From the NCBI GenBank assembly GCA_018105865.1, contig CM030867.1, positions 8,356,619 through 8,420,618 on the forward strand: a DNA stretch of 64,000 bases. Reading direction: 5' to 3'. The notes under the pieces are model-generated. The model saw only the letters and a program-made list of their open reading frames with translations, did no database searches and was not told the origin of the DNA. This DNA is from Metaphire vulgaris. Lineage: Eukaryota > Annelida > Clitellata > Crassiclitellata > Megascolecidae. Of the stretch, positions 20,500-35,100 are shown one piece after another (position 1 is the first letter of the stretch; each line of letters opens with the position of its first letter). Both the position numbers and the translations under genes were made by a program.

Positions 20500-21515
20500 T
20501 ACTGCCGTATCGTGTAGCGTATTTAAATCGACGTAACACGTCTTTATAATAACAATAATAATGTAATTTAAGGTGGTTTACGAGTCTAAGGGTAAGCCCG
20601 AGTGAAACCCACTTTAGCGGGCGAACTCTCGCTACGAAAGCGCAGAAACAATCCCAGGGCGATCGCTACATGGAGTAACGGTTAACAGACCAAAACAATT
20701 AATAGCATCGTTTACAATTACTGAAAAATTAAGCAATTTTCAGAAAAAGTTGATTTATTTCCAACAACGTCACAAACTTCCACGACTATTGACGTCCAGT
20801 GTTGTCGCACGACAAATCTAAAAACCAGTAAACGACCTCACTAAAAGGTAGGTGGCTTTTCATATATGATTTGATCTTATATTATTTTTATGCAAAAAGC
20901 CCTGATAATATCCAAGTTCTGGGCACCTGTACAATCAGTTTTAGACGCCCTGAAATGTTTCAACGGAAATCAATCGGCTGTCGTCCGGTCAAGCGATCGA
21001 ATTCCAAATTAATTCATATAAGATTGGGAAATCGGTCAATCACAATATCACATCTCCTATTTGCCATGCACAATCTATTTATTTTAAGAAATAAATACAA
21101 CGAACTAGTCATTGGTAATTTGATATATTGAATTTGCTGTCGTCGTGTTAGTATAAGGTCACAAGCTATCAGGGACGTCATTTGGGGGGGGCAGGGGGCA
21201 TTTGCCCCCCTGATTTTGAGGGGAAAAATTTTTTTGCCAATGTTTGTGTTATTTAGATTTTACACGCCCTTAAGGAGTGCTTGATGATGTCGAGTAATTT
21301 GAAGTAACTACTTTAACTAACCGTGAAAATTGGCTGACAAGCAAAAAAAGGTCGTCAGCTTTTTCGCAAACTTGTAACTTGTCAGGTCGAAAGTGTTTTG
21401 CCCCCCCCCTGAAAAACAGTGAAATGACGTCTCTGCAAGCTATGAAAACATACTGCTGTCACAGTGCTGTGACGCTGTAGTCTGGTGTGTTGAGTGGCCA
21501 AGTCAGTAAAGAAAC
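20500..21515. promoter_or_regulatory. divergent promoter interval between the two genes
   Basis: The TMF1 start codon (minus, 20499) and the likely first coding exon of the zinc-finger gene (plus, 21516) face away from each other about 1 kb apart. Bases 20560-20660 are locally richer in CpG than the surroundings (GCGGGCGAACTCTCG and neighbours). No TATA box stands out near either gene. A hAT MITE (21170-21435) lies inside this interval. The assignment is inferred from gene layout. Confidence 0.5.
21170..21435. mobile_element. hAT MITE with perfect 8-bp TSD in promoter interval
   Basis: Ends CAGGGACGTCATTT and AAATGACGTCTCTG are inverted repeats. Both flanks read CAAGCTAT, a perfect 8-bp target duplication. 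The interior holds G/C homopolymer runs and one copy of the GACAAGCAAAAAA motif (21334-21356). Confidence 0.88.
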
Positions 21516-21553
21516 ATGGCTGTCAATAATAGAAAAGCACGAGGAAACAGGAT
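21516..21553 (+). CDS. ZNF541/TRERF1-like: candidate first coding exon of zinc-finger gene
   Basis: AAACATGG is a good start context. The exon reads MAVNNRKARGNR and ends two bases into a codon at donor GTAAGG. Its phase agrees with the next candidate exon. It is short, so the evidence is mostly start context, donor and phase. Confidence 0.5.
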
Positions 21554-24500
21554 GTAAGGTTGTTTTTTGATCAGAATCTCAAGAGAACGCTGGCGTAAAC
21601 TTGGATGAAAAAGTGTGGAGAACCAACCACTATACATTCTCTCTTTTCTATTTGCAGCCTCTCAAAAAGTGGGGGCTCTTGCCTATAGGCTTAATAGAAG
21701 TCTACTCTTATGCAAGGTAATCAATTACCTCGCCACTATATTAAATTATTAATTAATGGATAAAAGTGTTTTATGCCAACAACCAGGCACTGCAGGCGGT
21801 TAGAACCATAGGTTCTTGAGCTGTGGCAGTCTCTTTCACCAGCCGAGCACTGCGCACTTTTGCTTTTTGCGTAAGAATACAAATTAACGCTGGTCTTGTA
21901 TAATTGTAGAACTCCAGTGTTGAGAACAACCAATTTTAAGACTTTGCTAAGAATTTGCTTCAGAATGAAGCAATCGTTAATTTATTTGATACTTCTGAAC
22001 CTTTGAAATATTTTTAATTTTGCATATTTAGCAGCAATCGACTTACAAATGCACTACTTTCTTTGACAACGGATATGCCGTGTGGAGTGTGTGAAGTGGT
22101 CAACAGTGATATTAATATTCATAACAAAAAGTCGCCATTTTAGAACCTTTTATGTGCTTAGTGGAAGATGTTGCTGTTGGATTTTCAGATTTCTCCAAAT
22201 TGGGTTTTAAATCTTGAACGGATTTAATTCGATACGGTTGGTTTGATTTGTAATTTTTCTATGTTTGGCTGCAAAATCGTCTCTTATTTCGTCGTTGGCG
22301 CTGGGATATGCTGCAGCACATTTCAAAGATCGAAACTTTTATAGCGCCTGTATATTGTAGAACGTAACTCGAAGGATTGTTAGTCTGTGGTCAGGCGTTG
22401 AGGTTTTTTTTACAGCGACGCTTTTCTTATGTTTCAAGACAGGTTTGGCACAGCTTATGATAGGCTTCTAACACAGGGCAGATCCTAATGAGCTATTGTA
22501 ATCAGTTATTGTTATCATTGTTATTATTATTTTGTTATAAGTTATGTTAGGCAGGCTGTCTAGTTTTTTTGTTGCAGCATGACGATTTATTGCCTGTCTC
22601 GAGCCGATGTTTCTGACATTTTCTTGCCTGGCTGTGCATGTCCAAAGGTATTGATTATTATCCCGTGGTGATAAACACTTTCTACCAGTGAACAAAAGCT
22701 TAGAGATTGATAGTGCTAATTTGTTGCTGGAATGGCAGACATGCTATAGTTTTCTGTCAGGGGAAAAGGTTTACATACTCCAACATTTATCGCCAGATGA
22801 GGTGGTTGATGCTTCTGGGTACATGCAACAGTTTCTCGCCAGGTGAGCATATTTCTTAAGCTCTAGTCAGCGAGACTTTTGGACAGGGCTCTCATCCTTT
22901 AATTACAGATCGTTGATCATTGCCGAGTCTATGTTCTGTAAAATTATTAATACATGACAGACACATGGACATGTTTGTCTGACGTACAGATGTACACGTG
23001 GAAGAAAGATGTCGCACAATAAAATTGTCAGGGAATTGACTGTGAAGTTGTGTTGAAATAATGGACATGGGTTAATTATCAAGACTGCTGCCTCTACTTA
23101 CTTGTATAGTCTCATCTGATGCTACTACTCTTTACATACTCTATAGCAAGACTACTACTGGAAAACGTGCTTTCTCTGTTGCTGGACCCAGACTTTGGAA
23201 TTCTCTGCTGGTACAGGTCCACCAAACTGATTGTCTTACTACCTTCAGGTCTAGACTTAAAAACATCTATTCCTGACTGCATATCCGCCTCAACCTGGAA
23301 TCTGGAAGTACGGACTGACCTTTGGATTACAACCTCGATTCACCACGGACAAGATCACGACTATGATTATTTACTGAAGCGACCATCGACTGGTGCAGAT
23401 GTACTATTACAATGGCGCTAAAGAAGTCTACTACTACTACTACTACTAGTATGTGATGTGCTTTGATTAGTAATGGAATGGCAGGTGTGTGATAAAAGAG
23501 AAAATGGAGCTAGAAATTAGGGAATATGTGGAATGTTAGTGCATCTGAAGATCAGCTCACAGATATGAAAAAATTATATTGTATTTCAGTGGACAACTTC
23601 TATAGCGCCATAGCATGGCAGAGGCCAAAGGCAACTTAGGTGCTGTCGAAAACGTTGACAAATCTATGAGAAACGGAAGATGTTGGTCTTGGAAAAAATC
23701 CGCTCAAGGACTTGCTGCCAGAAAGACATTTAAAGTAGGGCTGGGCTGAATAGGGGTTTTGAACTATTTTGACGAATACAAATAGTTGGGTTTACTATTC
23801 AAAGAATACCGAATATGAATAGTGTATAGTATGACATCCTTCTCACTCAAGTCGCCATATTGCTGTCAGCAATAGTGCTGTGTGCTACTGTTATATGCTA
23901 ACTTATATGAATGATCAAATAAGTAATAACTATAGTGGAGATGGACAGAATTATTCTTTAAGTGCATGTGACTGACTAATAAATTCGTACAGCGTTATTT
24001 GAATCCTGGCCAATAGAAACAAGTGTATTCCATAAACTTGAATTTACAAAGCTGATAATTAATCTTTAAACCAGTGCTTTACAACCTGTGTGCCACGGCA
24101 CACAACTTTAGAAGTGTGCAGTGGAAAAATGTTGGAAAATTAATTTTTTTAAAGATCTAGAATCTAATCTAACAGCTAGCGTAAAGAAGTTGACGACTTT
24201 TTTGCTTGTCAGCTAGGGAAAAAGGAGAGATCACAATCACAGATGAGGGTTTTTTGCTTGTCAGGGTCACAGATGAGTTTTCTTTTCTGCTTGTTGGCTG
24301 CAGTGTGCCCTTGACAATATGTTTCTTGGATAGTGTGCCATGGCTGGAAAAAGCTTGGGAAGCACTGCTTTAAACAAACACAACATGCACACAGACCATG
24401 TTCAAATTTTTAACATCACATGACCACTATTCGTATTTGTTTTGACCAGCACTATTCGGATAAATACAAATAAACTATTCGTTGCACTCTTTGGCGCCGA

Positions 24501-26149
24501 AGCGAATACAAAGCGATTATTCGGCCCAGCCCTAATTTATTGTAACGGATGAGTCTTGTTTAGATTATGATTTTCAAGAAAGTGCACAAATTTCAATCTT
24601 CCAATTTAGGTTATAGCTTTTTATCTAATAGTGTTGTCTAGTCTTAGCTATGTTCTATCCGGGGAGATTATGGTTTTTCAAGACACTGATGAAAATCTGA
24701 TAGCTTGTGATTTATATTTTCGGATATTTTATATTTTACGGGGGAAAGCATGGGGGAAAGCATCTGAGCAAATATTTCTCTGCATTTCTTTTAATTATTC
24801 ATTTCTTATATTGTGAGGTGTTGTTGAGGTTGAGGGTACCCTGGCTGAAAATGCAGCCAGCTGAAGCTTAGGAAAATTGCTCACCTGGCCGAAAACCTCT
24901 GTGCATGTACAGGAAAGCTTTTTTTGTAAAGACTGCCAAACTGTGGCATTGATACTGAAAGAGTTATATGTAGTGAAATTTCATATGAAATGGAATTGAG
25001 AATTGGACAGAAGTTTACAAAAGGAGAAGAGTTGATTGAAGTACCGGGTAGTAGACTATTATGCAAAAGATAGGATTTGTTCCTCTGCTTCTGCTGCATT
25101 CCATAACTGCAGTTTTAGTCAGTAAGCAATTTTCTGGAACTTCCACTGGTGGCATTTTCAGCCGGGAGAGAATTGAAATTTGGGGAATAGCCATCCCTTG
25201 AATAAAACACTTGAAAAAAACTATGTTGATTCATTTGTAGGATGTAGAACATATGTGTGTGTGTGTGTGTGTGATTTCTTGAGTTCTGTGTGTGTGTGTG
25301 AATTTCTCAGTTCTAAGCAAATTTTAGAATGGCAATCAAAGTAATTTTATATATCAATCAAACTAAGAAGCTTTTGTATCATATACACTACCTGTGTCTT
25401 TTGAAGCGCTTCCATCTGTAATATTATGACTTACTTTCTGTTTAGATGTTAATCAGTTTTATATGATATTTTGTGCTTCCTGTTCATAACCAGAGAGAGA
25501 GAGGCCAGATTTCACTAAAGGTCCTTTACTTTAATTCAAAGTCACAGCAGCACTCTATCCCTGGATAGAGTTTCCAGGTTTCCAGTGTCACGCTTTTTAA
25601 TATGACTCAGGGTATTTGAACAGCAAAATCTTTGTGACACCGTTCGACTTGGAGGATATTTCTCTACAGAATTTGTGATTTGAATCTCTTGGTGACCGAC
25701 CATCTTCTAAAAGAAGTCAATGTTGATAACATCTGTTGCAAAAACAAAAAATCCAATTCCCGATGATCGTTTTAGCAGTGGGCGATTATATTGTCTGCCA
25801 TGTCCGCACTGCAAGGGGTATTTGCATACTGTGAGGTTCTTAGTCATTTATCATGACATTTGTGCTATGTATAATTGATGGGTGGTGGAGGAGATGACAT
25901 TAGGCAGTGTTATGAAGTAGACAAGACAGGAAGGCAATTTTGTAAGACCTGTCTTATAGTTGCATGTAGTCTTTGTACTCCAGACTTCCACATTACTTTC
26001 AGGTAGGTACAGGCAGGAAACTGGTACCTTGAGGCACCTGGCTAAATGTATGGAAGATTGCCCAGACCCTGAGGTAGTTTTGAGGTTTGAAAGTGCATCA
26101 GGCTGTAAAATTTAGCTTTAGAAAGTACCTGCTGACCTGAATGTGTGTG

Positions 26150-26191
<42 letters not shown>

Positions 26192-29100
26192 CTGACATTT
26201 GCATATCTATGTGCTTTCAAGGATTCAACTGATTTCTATTATATCTAGCAATCCTTTCCTTCACAATCAGTATCCATTTAGGGATAGTGTTGTTAGTTGA
26301 TAACACTAATTTCTGTTAGTGTAAGTTTCTTGACAGCATGTTTCTAAGTATAGCAAATGGTGTTATATATCCTGTTAGGAACACTTTCAGTATTGTATGC
26401 ACGAAGCATCATGGAATTATTCATCTGTTGAATTTGGTAACTGCTTGACTCTTCTGTTCAGTATAACCTTTAGGCCTACTGACATGTAATCCTGTTACTT
26501 CTGGCATCCTGTTATCTATTGAGTCATTACTATGCCTAGTTGATTTATATCACTTGAGGAAAAGTGCCTGCTTTCACTTTTGTCTGGGAGTGTGTTTTGG
26601 CAGCCGTTTGGCTAAGTCTATTCACAGGCCATGCAGGCTTTTGCTAACTGTGAGTCAGATTTCATAGGAGCATACAGCTATATTTGTCTTGTAGTCCTAT
26701 CACTGAGACTATGTTTATTTATTCAAACTAAAGCCAATACAGTTGACCAGTTTTGTCTCTGCATCCATGGATTGTTTTGCTTGCATTCTTTATCTGGTTT
26801 ATTAGTAGTTGGATTGTTTTTTAATGCTTTGTTGCCTAGGAGTAAAATCCTGATTGGAAAGCTTTTGTACTTACAGTTTATTTAACCCGTCTGCAAAAGA
26901 AGGCATCCAAGCATCACAGAGACATGTAATGAACCATGCAGGAATACAATTGTTGCCTGTTAGGACTTTGTTGCATATATTCTTTCAAATTCTGAGTAGT
27001 GGTTTACCAGAATTGCATACATGTGTCTTGATTGGTGGTCTAGTTTCCCCAAACCAGTGGAAGTTGGAGTACTGTCATCCAAATGGCATAGCCCCTGGGT
27101 GCCAAGGGTCGATGCCAAAGCTAATTTATGACAAAAAAATTTTTTTTCATAAGATAGCCCGTTAGCATGTTTGGATATGAAGAATACAGAGAATTGAAAC
27201 AGATGGTTTATATATGTGATGTAATGAAGTGAAATAGTAGATGACTTTTCTTTTTTCTTTTATTTTTGCTGGTTTGGCTTTTTCAGAAGTTGTGTTGCAC
27301 TGTTTCAGACGCTGAGAGAACGACGACCTTTTTTGCTTGTCAGGATTTTTTGGAAGTTAAAGGTGCCATTGGTGCATATTAGCCCCAGGTGCTAGATATC
27401 CTTGCTACTCTACTGCTTGATGAAAATGCAAAGTGTCATAAAGAAATAAGGAGAAGAATTGCCATGGGGAAAGAAGCCTTTACGAACAGAAGAGAACTAC
27501 TGAGAAGGAATTTTTAACCAAAATCTGAAAAAAACGATTGGTCAAAACACTGATCTGGCCAGTGACACTCTATGGATCAGAAGCTTGTATGCTCAGAAAG
27601 GAAGACATAAAGAGATTAGAGGCATTCGAAATGTGGATCTGGCGAAGAATGGAAAAAATTAGCTGGACGGAAAAAATAAAAAACGAAGAAGTCTTGGAGA
27701 GGGTAGAAGAGAAGAAAAGCCTAATTAACACTATTCGTACAAGACAAAAGAAGTGGATAGGTCATGTTCTGAGAGAAGAATCAAGCCTACTAAGAGAAGT
27801 ACTAGAAGGAAAGATGAATGGGAAAGCACAGAAAGGGTGACCAAGAACATCGATGCTGGAGTGGATGTTCGACACCACGAGGGAAAAACAAGTATTCAGC
27901 CCTAAAGATAAAAGCTCAAGATAGAGAGGAGTGGCGACGCTGGAGTATGGAACCTGTCTTTGGACAGAGCACCTGAAGAAGACTCAACTGTATCATCCAA
28001 CATTTTTGACCCCACCTCTTGGTGGTCTTGATGGCCTTGACCCATTGGGTTGAACGTCCAGGCAAATCAAGCATTGGTCGAGATTAAGTCTTCCGGATGA
28101 AGCCGATGATGATTGAGGATTTGTTTCTGATGTTGTTGTATCATAGTAATTTACTTAAGTCTCTTGGAGGATTTGTAGGGTCCTGTTGCTTTCACTTGGT
28201 GGCATTGGACAACCTCTAACCCATCATCAGACGACTGGGTCTTTTTCTTTGATCTGCATAATACAACTGACAACATGAACAGTTAAATCATCTGCACAAT
28301 AGCAATGATGATTATGATAATGAAGTCTGTGTGACTCTTATCTTGCTTTAGTTGTGATTTTTTTGTAATTGTTGGTGTCATAATTGATGGTTTATGTGTC
28401 AACCTGTGCCTTGCATTCATTAAATGTATTTCCAATAAAATGCGTACACAGGAAAGCAATCTCCTATGTTAGAGACAGCTTTCAGTTTTGGTTTAAAGTG
28501 CAATATGCAAATGTTTGCACTTGTTTACATTGAACTGTCAAGTCCTTAAGCTGTTGTAAAATGGATATTTATCTGTGTGAAATGATAGAAGTTTTAAGTT
28601 GAAGTAGTTTGTAGTTGGATAATTGCAACATTGAATGTAGTGTAGCAAAATATTTGTATAGCTCCTCTTCTGAAGAATCACTCAGAAGTGCTGGCACTGC
28701 AATTACTGCACATTGATAAAGAGATGAGTATTTAACCCTTAAATGCCAGAACAGAGTATGCTTGGTTACATTGCTTTTAGTTACAAAGTATCTGGTAGTT
28801 TAAGGGTTAAGTTGTTTCAAAAAAAGAGGGCCATAGAATTAGCATTTCCTTAATTATGTATACGAATGCACTTTATAAATGTAGGAAATGTTGCAGAGCA
28901 GTTAAGAACCATTACTTTGAAGTTCCTTGATGTCCTTACACAAACTTGCACCTTCTAATATAAACATTACTGATGTTTTAGTGAAACCTGTCTTTTCTCT
29001 TGGTTGTGTAGTGGTTGTGTAGTGGCAGTAGAGTAGAGTGCATTTAGGTCACAGCTTTTAGTAATGTGCATCAGTGCATGGACTTCAGTGGGGTTTTCTG

Positions 29101-32100
29101 CCTATTTGGTTTGAAAAGCATTAGTCATCTGTAATCTCATAAGCATTTAGTGGATAGCCAAGCCTATTCGTTAAGCTTTTTGAACCTAATTATTTGTACT
29201 GGGATTTATTCATCAGATTCATACATCTCTGTGAATTGCAAACAGATTATAATTCAGATGCAAGCATTTTGCATAAAGTGCTATGCATGGGTTGCATGAG
29301 CATACATTATTGTTTTCAATCAGAGTCTGCTTACAGTAGGTACAATTTTTGTGAAATGCTGCTTTGGTAATGACAAATCTGGTCTTTTTGGAAATATTTA
29401 TCTGTTTAAAATTGTCTAAGATAAAAATAATTGGTTTAAATTGTGTTTGATAAATTCAGCTGTGGTGAATCATGCATTGACTCAGCAAGGGCACCATACA
29501 GAGTAATAGGGTGATCTAGGCTTCCCCCCTCCCCCACAGTTTTGCCAGCTTTCTCCTCCCTCCCCAACCTTACAAGCAGTGATTTTGCATATCAGTAGTG
29601 CTCCCATTCTCAATTCCTAATGTTGCTACTGGATATTTTTCTTGACTTCACATTATTTGCTGCTTTTATGAAGATTGCTTATTGGCATTTCGTGAAATTG
29701 AGGTCACAGCATGCCCTCTATCAGACATAAAAAGCGATACAAATAATTAGGTGCCTGGAATGGTATCGTGTTTTAGGCGGCATAAGACCTTTGAAATAAT
29801 TTATATGTTGAATGTCTGCCTCTGTGGAGCAATAATATTATTTATTGCAAGAAATGCTGGAGTTAATATTGAAGATGATTGCCGTACAACTTTGATAGCT
29901 AAAATTGTTTCAATTAATTCAATTTGCCAATACTGGAGAATTAATTTAACGTGGGTTCACGGAGTAAATTATATTGTAACTGTAGAGTAGCTGAATATTT
30001 AATAGCAGTATAATTTAACGTTAAAGTTAGCAATGATAATTGATACAGTAGCAGTCATTTTAATTTCTTTTGTCTTAGGGTCATGATGACAAAATGATTT
30101 TGTTGGTGATGGTAGTATTTATATGTTGCTTGTGATGTTTCACAAGCCAAAGTTGTTTGCTTTGATTCTGAGAAAGAAAAATTTATCTTGTCTATTAGAA
30201 TTTCACTTGTGTGATGTTTTTAAGGAGAAAAGAGTGAAGTATCTGAGTTTTTTCAGTAAAGAGTGAAGTATCTGGGTTTTTTCAGTTGCAGATGTAAAAG
30301 ACATTAGCAAGTTCTGGATCCTTTACTACTTTGAAACCATTTGAGAATATAATTAGCTAACTTTGTGATGGGGATACTATAACCATTACTGAGTACTTGT
30401 AGTCATGCTTTTAGTGCATGTTGGTTTTTTTCTCTCAAGACAGAATCGCACAATATATTGCCAACATAACAAGACAGTTAACACGGGCTGTGTTATTGCG
30501 TTATTTATGCGGTGTTGACTGCCATGACAGTTGCGCGTTTCTTGCACTGTTTTAGGATGAGAGCTGATGACACTTCTGTCTGAATCGAGTGCGTGTTTGT
30601 TGCGCAGGAGTTTGTTGCTCTTCAATTGGTTTTGAAGCATCCTGGTCTGCCTCTAGTCTAGGCATGGGAACCAACGTGCACCTGAGTTCGCCCGTCTGCT
30701 TTGATCGGAGCAACTTGACCTCGGTGGGGACGACCTTTGCGCCAGAAAACCTGGAATTTTTACCGAGGCAGTCGGGCAGGCACCTAATGCTGTCCGATTC
30801 TGCAATTAGCCTCGACCTCTTTCGAGACACGACGACGACGATGATCTCCCAGATATAGACAGTTACTCGTTCGTGGAAGCCAAGGATGGAGTTGGTATTC
30901 CACCGACTTCTCCAAGTTGCAGCGGTGTTGGGGATGAAATGATGAAAAGTGGGCCATCGTCTTCATCAAAGAGCCTTGGCAAGTTAGGTAAGATTAATCG
31001 GACTGCTGCTTATTGGCTTGCTGCTTTGCTTTACAATATAACACATGATAACATTTAAGTTGGGTTCATGAGAATGAGTCCATCAAGTTCAGTAGAAGGT
31101 CATCTTATGGCAGATTTATAGGTTCTGGGCTAAAACCCTGGCTGTGGTAGAAACTTCAGTGTCAGTTTTTTTACATACTTGTAGTCGCTAATGCTTCGTG
31201 CCCACGATTTTTATTTTCTATGTGATTATTTGATATTAGAGGTGTTTTGGAAATGGAATTGTTCAGTTAATGTCCGAACATTTTCATTCCTTTATTGTGC
31301 AGTTGTTGGTATACTGTATTATCTCATGTATAAGATGCACTTTTTTCCCATAAAAAATCGGTACAAGGTGTGGGTGCATATTATACATAGAAATAAATTT
31401 TATGTACATACAATTTTTTGTACAGAACATACATATTTTTTATTTAGCCGTATTTTTATGCATATAACATGCATGTTATATGGGGTTTCACCTACGCGGT
31501 CGGTGGCGGAGAAAAACTTTGTTTGCACATCAATTTTAAAAAGAATTTACCAGAAAATCGTGATTACATAGGTTACTCAATAGATAGCTAAAATATGATG
31601 TAGGCTTATTGTTTTATGGCTTAATGATGGCCACTGGCGGGGGAAGCTGTCTACTCTTCCAAGTTTAAGCAGAATTTGAAAGACAATTGTGATATCCAGG
31701 TTAATTAATAGAGATTCTCATAGGAAATGTTGGGTGCATATTATACATAGGTATTAACATTTTTACATTATGATAACTCTAGAAACTAAGGGTGCATATT
31801 ATACATAGGTGCGTATTATACCCGAGATAATACGGTATGCTTTTAGTTGTTATGCTAGTGTAATGGGCATAGCTGCTGATGACTTCGAAGTTTTCTTTTT
31901 AGTTACAGTTTAAATTCTTTTTTGGTGAACCATCTTTCTAGCCATCATCAACCTGGCATCATAGCTATTTGGTACAATTTCCCATTGCTATTATCATCAT
32001 CAGTGTTTTGGTTGTGTCCTGGTTTTTGTTGTCATTAATAATGTGTCTGCAATTTTATCCTAATAGGCTGTCATTTCTGTGTAACTGTGAGTTTTTATTT

Positions 32101-35100
32101 ATAGCCTAATGCCTAATTTAGGAAACTAATTTGATTATTTAATAGTAGGTTGTAATTGATTGATGTCATTGAATTTTGCTTGAGTTGGGATCCATTGATT
32201 TGCAGATTCCGATGTTAAAAAGTTCTGTAGCAACTTTTTAAAATTAATGCCCCATTTTTTATTGATGCATTTGACATTGGGGTAGTAGTTTGCTTGTGAG
32301 TAAAATCATGATCTACTAGTATTAAGGTCTAATAAGTTGGATTTCTGAGTGTCTCATGGATATGTTTAAATAAAAATAATTTATAATGTTCTAAATGTTA
32401 TCATATGGCATACTTAAAACAGGTTACAAACCATAAACTGAAGGAAATGTTTGACATGCCTGCCTGCCTGCTTGCCTAACTATTACACTTAGGTCTTTGC
32501 TATTAGTAATAGTTATTTGTGATAAGAATCATTATTTTATTATGCACCCGCATGCATTTGCTATCGGTTAATAGTATCTTGGTGAAAATTCGTCTCAAGA
32601 CAAAGCTAATGTACCTCTCGTCGCGTTCCCAGCCGGTGACGCACCTAGGTGACCCAACAAACGCATCATAATTTGATCTTCATTAATTTCTTATCGGACC
32701 TTAATATCCATGTGAACCACTTGTTCTTCTCACAGCTCTCTTCCTTTCCCATGACAGCTAATTAGTTATCATTCGTTGCAGTCTGCTGTTCTGGATTTAA
32801 TTGATGCTGTCAATTATATCATCCTGTGGGCTGTGCATCCTATTTTTTTGAATCTTCTGCATCAGTTTTGGTGTTTTTAAAGTTCCATTTCCTCTCGTAT
32901 TGCCTGACGTGCAGATTCGATGCGGGCTTAATGGGCAATTGGGAAGCCCAAGATTGCTACTGAAAACTCTGTTTATCTCATGTGGATTTTATGGCCAGAA
33001 ACTGTTCTTGGCTCTATTAGTTTGCCATTAGTTTAGTAGATAGGTTGCTGTACTTTTAAAAATTCACACTTTGCAGCTTTAGGAATAATCGTCTGTTCAG
33101 CTTTTGTTTAGAACCGGCTAGAGTTACTTTGCTAGGAGGTGGATTAAGGGGTTTGTGTGCTGTAGCATTTGAATTATGTATTTTTTATTATCAGCTTAAG
33201 TGCTACTAGCTATTTAGATAGAAAATTGTTTTGGGAAATACTCTGAAGACAGTTTGAGTTTTATGGAAATTATGATTATGTAATTTAAATAAATAAGATG
33301 TAAAAATCAAAGTCCTTCCCGAACCTGTGTGGTTCATAGGGCGGTGCTGATCTCAGTATCTGAGTCTCTCAGCCAGGCATGCAATACAACAGATATGGGG
33401 CTAGTGTATCGCATAGCTTACCTATTTGTGCAGCATTGTCACTGTTACTTATTTCTCACTACCCTCTAGCAAGTGAAAGTATATTCAACCTTAGGGGTCC
33501 TGTGAGGATCGAACCCACGACGTTTGAGTCTCCACGCCAATGTTGTTACCATGCTGTCGTATGATGCAACTTACTTAAAACTGAGCTTGGTGTGTCAATT
33601 ATATTTTAGGGTTCTCTGAAAAGGGGGTGGACTTGTTGCTGACACCCTCGGACTGCTCCAGTAAGGGTGGCATGGGCCACAGGAGCAAGGGACGACCCGC
33701 GAAACTTGGAAGTGCTGGTGCCGGCAACTCGTCGTCAGCACACAGCATAATACAGTGTCCGATCTGCAGCAAGAACTTCAACAACTCCAGCGCGCTGGCG
33801 AAGCACAAGCTGATCCACAGCGAAGAGCGGAAATATTCTTGTTCGGTGTGTTCAAAGGCGTTCAAACGGCAGGACCATCTGTAAGTTCGTGAAAATTTTT
33901 ATCGACGGACGCGCAGTGGCGTAGCCAGGATTCCGGAATGTGGGGGTGGGGGGAAGCACAACGGCACGTTCACATTTTCTGGTTTCAGGTGGAAAATTTC
34001 GTGACGAGCAAAAAACATTGTCATGTCCTTGTGCCAAGCTCCAGTGCTTTTAACTTCTTTCGTACTACCCAACCCCTCTCCAACTACTCAATTTGCACAA
34101 AGCCCATGACCCCAGTCTCAACCCGAATGGGGGGAGGGGACAGGCCCCTTGTGGCTACATCAATGTAGACATGCAGTGAATTGTAGGAGTCAGATGTTTG
34201 CTTTTGCTGATGTTTTACTTCTTTATTTCATCTAGTTTTCATGCATTTACTGTCAAGAAAATTTAAAGCTCTTTATTTTTCAATTTAAAGCTCTTTATTT
34301 TTAAATTTGAAGCTCTTTATTTTTCAATTTGCATCTTTATGTGCCTATTTCTGTTCAAATATAATAATAATCTTTATTCGTGACAAGCACAGCATCAAAA
34401 AATTAGTACACAAACAAGGAAAAACACAAATCAACTGAACAAAACCCAAATAAAATCAAACTAATAATAAACTAATAAACTAAGCACAAACTTTACACAG
34501 TACAGCCATTAGCACTGCCCATCCAGCTAGCCTCTGCCCTCAGACAAATTCTAGCAATGCACTCAGCAAAATACAGTGGCTTCTTCACATATTTATTGAC
34601 AAAGGATGCTTGTCGCTGTTTTTACAGCAACTTGTATACTTTCCAAACCCATTAAAACTCTGATATAATCAACATTATCTGCCTCACTTGTTTTAAAAAT
34701 TTGACACACAGCTACTTGAATCAATCTGTCAAGAGCATTAAGAGTACTTTTGTTTGGACATGTGGCTTCCATGCCATACAATACAATAGGTAGACACAGT
34801 AGCTCTTTACCAGGTTAACGCATATTAATTCAGACGCGGCAGCTCTGTGATGACTATACAAACAATTAAACGTACAAAAATTTTTAATTTAACTTCCGAA
34901 ATAGATAATCCGAAGTGCCTGCCTTTTTCAGTGTCAACTCCAAGATACCTAATTTCCTCCACATATGGCAAGGCAACACCATCCAGGACCATGGATTTAA
35001 TTTCTTGACACAGCTGAAAAATTTCCAAAATCAAAAGTGATAGATATGATGCAGCACATGCGATATTACAACGTGTCCCAATCCTCATGACCATAGACTT

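Noticed and set aside
26631..27165. Two overlapping 84-103 codon frames on the plus strand
   Set aside because: T-rich intronic composition, no splice sites in phase with neighbouring exons, no domain.
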